From Clostridia bacterium (lineage in GTDB: Bacteria > Bacillota_A > Clostridia > Christensenellales > Aristaeellaceae): DNA of 64,000 nucleotides. This document shows positions 60,678 through 64,000 of this stretch, piece by piece; position 1 is the first letter of the stretch, and every line of letters begins with the position of its first letter. Location: NCBI GenBank assembly GCA_025997215.1, contig BNUH01000005.1, forward strand, positions 1 through 64,000. The letters are read 5' to 3'. The notes below the pieces were generated by a model. The model was not told the DNA's origin. It was given only the letters and a program-made list of their open reading frames with translations, and did not search any database. The position numbers and the translations under genes were made by a program.

Positions 60678-62051
60678 ATGAAGAAACTACTCGCACTGGC
60701 GCTGGCGTTAGCGCTGCTGCTGGGCACGGTCGGCGCCCTGGCCGAGACGACCCTGAAGCTGGGCATCTGGCCAGTGGACACCGACGAGCGCGGACTCGAA
60801 ACCCATGAGACTGTGTTCTTGCCCGCCTTTTTAGCGGATCACCCAGACGTTATTGTTGAGAAGGCGCCTTACGACTACAACCTGCAGACCATCCTCCCGC
60901 TACTGGAGAGCGGCAACGCCCCGCACGTTCTGTCCACATGGTTTACGGAACCCGCAAAGCTGGTTCCCAATAACTTCGTGGTAGAGATCACCGACGCGCT
61001 GGCCGCCAAGGGCTGGCTGGATAAACTCGCGCCCAGCATCCGCAGCGCAGTATCCTACGGCGGATCGGAGCATGTATACGGTGTGCCGCGCAACTTCTAC
61101 GGCCTGGGCCTGATGCTCAACGCCGAGCTGTTTGAGGAAGCCGGACTGGTCGACGAGGCGGGCCTCCCGCTGTATCCCAAGACGTGGGATGAGTTAATCG
61201 ACGTGTCCGTCAAGATCAAGGAAGAAACCGGCGCGGCCGGCCTGTGCCTGTTGGCGGCGGACAACGCGGGCGGCTGGCACTTCGTCAACATCGCCTGGAC
61301 ATTCGGCGCGAACTTTGAGTCGCTCGTAGACGGCAAGTGGGTCGCGAACGTCAACAGTCCCGAAGCCGTTGCCGCACTGCAGTTAGTCAAGGATATGAAG
61401 TGGAAGTACGACATCCTCACCGCCGACCCCACCGCTGAAAACTGGGGGACGGGCTTCCAGCATCTGGGCGTAGGCTCTGCGGCCATGTATATCGCGGCTG
61501 ACGACGCTGTTGCGCAGCCGACAGCCAACTACGGTCTGCCGAAGGAAAAGCTGATGATGATCGGCATCCCCGCCGGACCTGCAGGTTCCTACACGCTGGT
61601 AGGCGGCAATCTGTTCATGTTCCCCAGCGGAACCGACGAAGATCAGATTAACGCGGCGCTTGATTACATTGAAGTGATGGGCTACGCGCCTATCGTCACC
61701 GAGTCCGCCCGTCAGGGGCGCATCGGCGACTATGAATCAAACGTTGCCAACGGCGTTCCAGTAATGCGCGGCATGACCATGTGGATCGACGAAGATTACA
61801 ACGCAATGTTGGACGAACTCTACGAACAGTATGTAAACGTTGACCCGGCCATGTTCCAGCCCTACTATGAATCGATCGCTGCTGAAGGCGCGCTGAAGGG
61901 CGAAGAGCCGCAGCAGACCCAGGATCTGTACGCCGAGCTGACCAAGGCCCTCCAGGAAATCCTCACCAACGAAAACGCCGATCCGCAGGCCGTGCTGGAC
62001 ATCGCCCAGGCGAACTTCCAGAGCTTGCTGGATGAGCAGGTGAATAAGTAA
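60678..62051 (+). CDS. Sugar-binding protein of ABC transporter (family 1)
   Basis: The ATG at 60678 follows AAGGAGGATCACCCG; an upstream frame to 60585 overlaps the promoter. The 457-residue protein has a signal peptide (1-22, ending GALA) with a type I cleavage site and no lipobox Cys. The mature part reads as a family 1 carbohydrate-binding protein (DYNLQTILPLLESGNAPHVLST, LYPKTWDELIDVSVKIKEET, GVGSAAMYIAADDAV). It delivers a sugar to the two permeases downstream. A strong terminator follows, so it is made in excess over them. Confidence 0.9.
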   Translation: MKKLLALALALALLLGTVGALAETTLKLGIWPVDTDERGLETHETVFLPAFLADHPDVIVEKAPYDYNLQTILPLLESGNAPHVLSTWFTEPAKLVPNNFVVEITDALAAKGWLDKLAPSIRSAVSYGGSEHVYGVPRNFYGLGLMLNAELFEEAGLVDEAGLPLYPKTWDELIDVSVKIKEETGAAGLCLLAADNAGGWHFVNIAWTFGANFESLVDGKWVANVNSPEAVAALQLVKDMKWKYDILTADPTAENWGTGFQHLGVGSAAMYIAADDAVAQPTANYGLPKEKLMMIGIPAGPAGSYTLVGGNLFMFPSGTDEDQINAALDYIEVMGYAPIVTESARQGRIGDYESNVANGVPVMRGMTMWIDEDYNAMLDELYEQYVNVDPAMFQPYYESIAAEGALKGEEPQQTQDLYAELTKALQEILTNENADPQAVLDIAQANFQSLLDEQVNK

Positions 62052-62062
62052 CCAACTGACAG

Positions 62063-62099
62063 GCCGGGGAGATTCGTCCGCGAATCCCCCCGGTTTTTT
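62063..62099 (+). terminator. Terminator between binding protein and permease genes
   Basis: CCGGGG-GATTCG and CGAATC-CCCCGG form a long GC-rich stem with a short loop, followed by TTTTTT. It lies only 12 bases after the binding-protein stop codon and 25 before the permease start. Partial termination here would set a high ratio of binding protein to permease. Confidence 0.85.
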
Positions 62100-62123
62100 C
62101 CTATACACGCAGGAGGTGCGGCT

Positions 62124-63029
62124 ATGGCAAGCCGGGATCTAGTAAACCAGCGGCGCAAGACGCGCCTGAAGCATGACCTCGGCGCATGGCTGATCATGCT
62201 GCCAAGCATTGCCCTGTTTGCATTCTATATCTATATACCGCTCATCGAGAGTATCCGGCTGTCATTCTTCAAGACCCAAGGTATGACGACGACCCAGTTC
62301 GTCTGGTTTGAGAATTATAGGCAGATGTTCCTGCACCCGGACTTCTGGCCGTCGGTGCGCAACTCGCTCATGTATACGGTGTGGTCGCTGATAATAGGAT
62401 TCCTCGTGCCGATCGTGCTGGCGTTAATTATTAATGAAATGATAATCGGAAAAAATTTCGCGCGCACGGCCATTTACCTGCCCGTGATCGTACCGGGGCT
62501 GGCGACCGTCGTGCTATGGCGATTCATATTCGGCGCGGAGGCCAGCGGCGGCATGAATATGCTCCTGGCCGCGCTGGGAATCAAGAGCCAGGCTTACCTG
62601 TCCAACTCTTCTATAGTTATACCCATTATAGTATTGACCATGACGTGGCGCAACGCGGGTTCAACCGCGCTGATATACCTGGCCGGGCTGCAATCCATCG
62701 ATCCGGAGCACTACGAGGCCGCGATCATCGACGGCGCTGGCGTGTGGAGCCGCGTGTTACATATAACCATTCCTAATATATTCAACCTGGGGCGGACGCT
62801 GCTGATACTGCAGATCATCGCGGTATTCCAGATTTTGTACGAGCCACTGGTTATGACCAACGGCGGTCCGAATAACGCCTCGGTATCCATGATGCAGGTG
62901 GTGTATAGGTACGCGTTTGAACGCTTCGATTACTCGCACGCCACCGCAATGTCGGTGATTATCGCGGCGATACTACTGCTATTCACGCTGCTGTACAACC
63001 GGGTCAGCAAGCCCAACGAGGCGTATTGA
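62124..63029 (+). CDS. Sugar ABC transporter permease (MalF type)
   Basis: The 301-residue membrane protein has six predicted segments; the first starts near residue 18 (WLIMLPSIALFAFYIYIPLIE). The EAA loop (YEAAIIDGAGVWSRVLHITIP) lies near residue 195. AGGAGG precedes the ATG. With the next gene it forms the channel of a CUT1-type importer that takes the sugar captured by the preceding binding protein. No ATPase gene is seen within the window. Confidence 0.9.
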   Translation: MASRDLVNQRRKTRLKHDLGAWLIMLPSIALFAFYIYIPLIESIRLSFFKTQGMTTTQFVWFENYRQMFLHPDFWPSVRNSLMYTVWSLIIGFLVPIVLALIINEMIIGKNFARTAIYLPVIVPGLATVVLWRFIFGAEASGGMNMLLAALGIKSQAYLSNSSIVIPIIVLTMTWRNAGSTALIYLAGLQSIDPEHYEAAIIDGAGVWSRVLHITIPNIFNLGRTLLILQIIAVFQILYEPLVMTNGGPNNASVSMMQVVYRYAFERFDYSHATAMSVIIAAILLLFTLLYNRVSKPNEAY

Positions 63030-63050
63030 CGCGCGGAAAGGGGAATCGTT

Positions 63051-64000
63051 ATGGCAATGACGAACACGATACAGACCAAGCGCGCCGCCAAATCTTCCCA
63101 TGCGCGCAATAAGGCCGACGGATTGATCCGCGGGTTCGATCTGCGCAAGCCCAGCGTGGTCGTGGCGTATACCATCATGATGATAGTGATTGTCGGCGCG
63201 ATAATTCTGGCGGTGCTGCCGCTGGTGTGGACCGTATTCGGTGGGTTCAAATCCATGCAGGAGTTCACGCGCGGCGTCAAGACGGTCGGTCCCGATGGCA
63301 AGAATCAATTCTTGATGACGTTCATACCCTCCAGTTTTTCATTGGACGGGTATCTGGAAACATGGAGAAAGACCAAGTTCGCGCGCTACTACCTGAACAG
63401 CCTGTACGTGGTGGTCGGCTGCTGTGTGAGCGCGCTGCTGTTCAACGGACTGCTGGCGTACGGTCTGTCGCGGTTGAAGCCGCGCGGCTGGAAGATTGCG
63501 CAAGCGTTGGTCATGGGCAGCATGCTGCTGCCCGGCGTGATCAGCATTGTACCGCTATTCATCAACCTTGCGCGGATGGGTTTGACCCGATCGTTTATAC
63601 CGCTGTGGCTGGGAGTTGGAGCAAGCGCGTTCACTGTAATTCTTTTCAAGGATTTCTACGACGGCATGCCCACGAGCCTGTTCGAGGCGGCCAGGCTGGA
63701 CGGGTGCAGCAACCTGCAGATGTTCTTCAGAATCGTTATACCGCTGTCCATGCCAATCAACATGGTTGTGCTGATATTCACGGTCAACGGCGCGTGGAGC
63801 GACTTCCTGCTCCCCTACCTGCTCCTGAATAATACCACTATGGCCACCGTCATGGTGCGGCTGTTCGAATTCCGAGCGGCCAGCGGGGTTATTACAGCCA
63901 TCGAGGTGCTGCGCGCGACGGTGTTCTCGATACTGCCGCCGATAGTCCTGTTTATCCTGTTCCAGCGGCAGATTACGACAAATGTTATGGCGGCCGGGAT
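63051..64000 (+). CDS. Sugar ABC transporter permease (MalG type), cut by the window edge
   Basis: The ATG at 63051 follows GGAAAGGGG and the frame stays open for 316 residues to the window end, without a stop codon. Hydrophobic segments (VVVAYTIMMIVIVGAIILAV, VVVGCCVSALLFNGLLAYGL and others) and the EAA loop (FEAARLDGCSNLQMFFRIVI) near residue 213 identify the second permease. A long loop between segments 1 and 2 (residues 63-115) is typical. The gene may end within a few codons of the edge, as MalG-type permeases are usually 280-330 residues. Confidence 0.88.
   Translation, partial: MAMTNTIQTKRAAKSSHARNKADGLIRGFDLRKPSVVVAYTIMMIVIVGAIILAVLPLVWTVFGGFKSMQEFTRGVKTVGPDGKNQFLMTFIPSSFSLDGYLETWRKTKFARYYLNSLYVVVGCCVSALLFNGLLAYGLSRLKPRGWKIAQALVMGSMLLPGVISIVPLFINLARMGLTRSFIPLWLGVGASAFTVILFKDFYDGMPTSLFEAARLDGCSNLQMFFRIVIPLSMPINMVVLIFTVNGAWSDFLLPYLLLNNTTMATVMVRLFEFRAASGVITAIEVLRATVFSILPPIVLFILFQRQITTNVMAAG

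Overview
The window reads as chromosome from a spore-forming member of the Firmicutes, class Clostridia, with fairly high GC. It carries two alpha/beta small acid-soluble spore proteins, a SpoVB/YabM-type flippase, SepF, DivIVA, an Asp23-FakA-RecG block and a Gram-positive division and cell-wall (dcw) cluster. MurE has the DNPR motif of the meso-diaminopimelate-adding type. The exact lineage, perhaps an uncultured Christensenellales-like group, is inference.

Layout. 1-1.9 kb is a graveyard of mobile DNA: an IS110 fragment, a truncated ECF sigma factor, an IS630 transposase with a -1 frameshift that runs into the tail of a serine recombinase, and an SH3 fragment whose 5' end lies in a dispersed repeat. 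1.9-7.9 kb holds an unusual Phd-like/Lys-Pro-Ala-rich protein, a SPOR protein, then Asp23-fakA-recG. 8.2-10.6 kb has two SASPs, DegV and a HAD phosphatase. 10.7-15.4 kb is a LacI-regulated sugar ABC importer (regulator, two permeases, binding protein). 15.4-26.8 kb, nearly all on the minus strand, is metabolism: tyrA-aroF, DUF368/PopT, a RibF-like FAD synthetase lacking a recognisable riboflavin kinase domain, rlmCD, an unknown TIM-barrel-like protein, glyA, a cupin, hom, coaX and an ECF S-component, then carD. Between popT and ribF lies an unlisted 30-residue membrane peptide gene with a convergent antisense promoter, a candidate type I toxin-antitoxin locus.

26.8-29.97 kb is a mobile/accessory stretch (a 151-bp MITE with target duplication, an IS1634-type remnant, FkbM methyltransferase, EamA transporter, GNAT). 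30.0-43.3 kb is the dcw cluster, transcribed leftward as mraZ-ftsL-pbp-murE-mraY-murD-ftsW-murA-ftsQ-ftsA-ftsZ; rsmH, murF, murG and murC are absent from it. 44.1-50.7 kb holds dcd, ispDF, an S4 protein, HU, a GT2 glycosyltransferase, mazG and spoVB. 51.0-54.2 kb is a 1059-residue Cys-rich protein with a polyproline tail. 54.8-60.3 kb is the divIVA-ylmH-yggT-sepF-ylmE-hlyD-like group preceded by a sigma factor and a putative anti-sigma factor. 60.6-64 kb is a second sugar ABC importer, cut by the window edge.

The most striking unexplained structures are two complete copies (about 43.5-44.1 and 54.15-54.75 kb, opposite orientation) plus one fragment (1.8 kb) of a roughly 600-bp noncoding element whose ends are stacked hairpins with differing but still complementary stems; the toxin-like locus at 18.3-18.6 kb; and operon spacers built from short degenerate repeats that begin at the upstream stop codon. 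No rRNA, tRNA or CRISPR array was seen.
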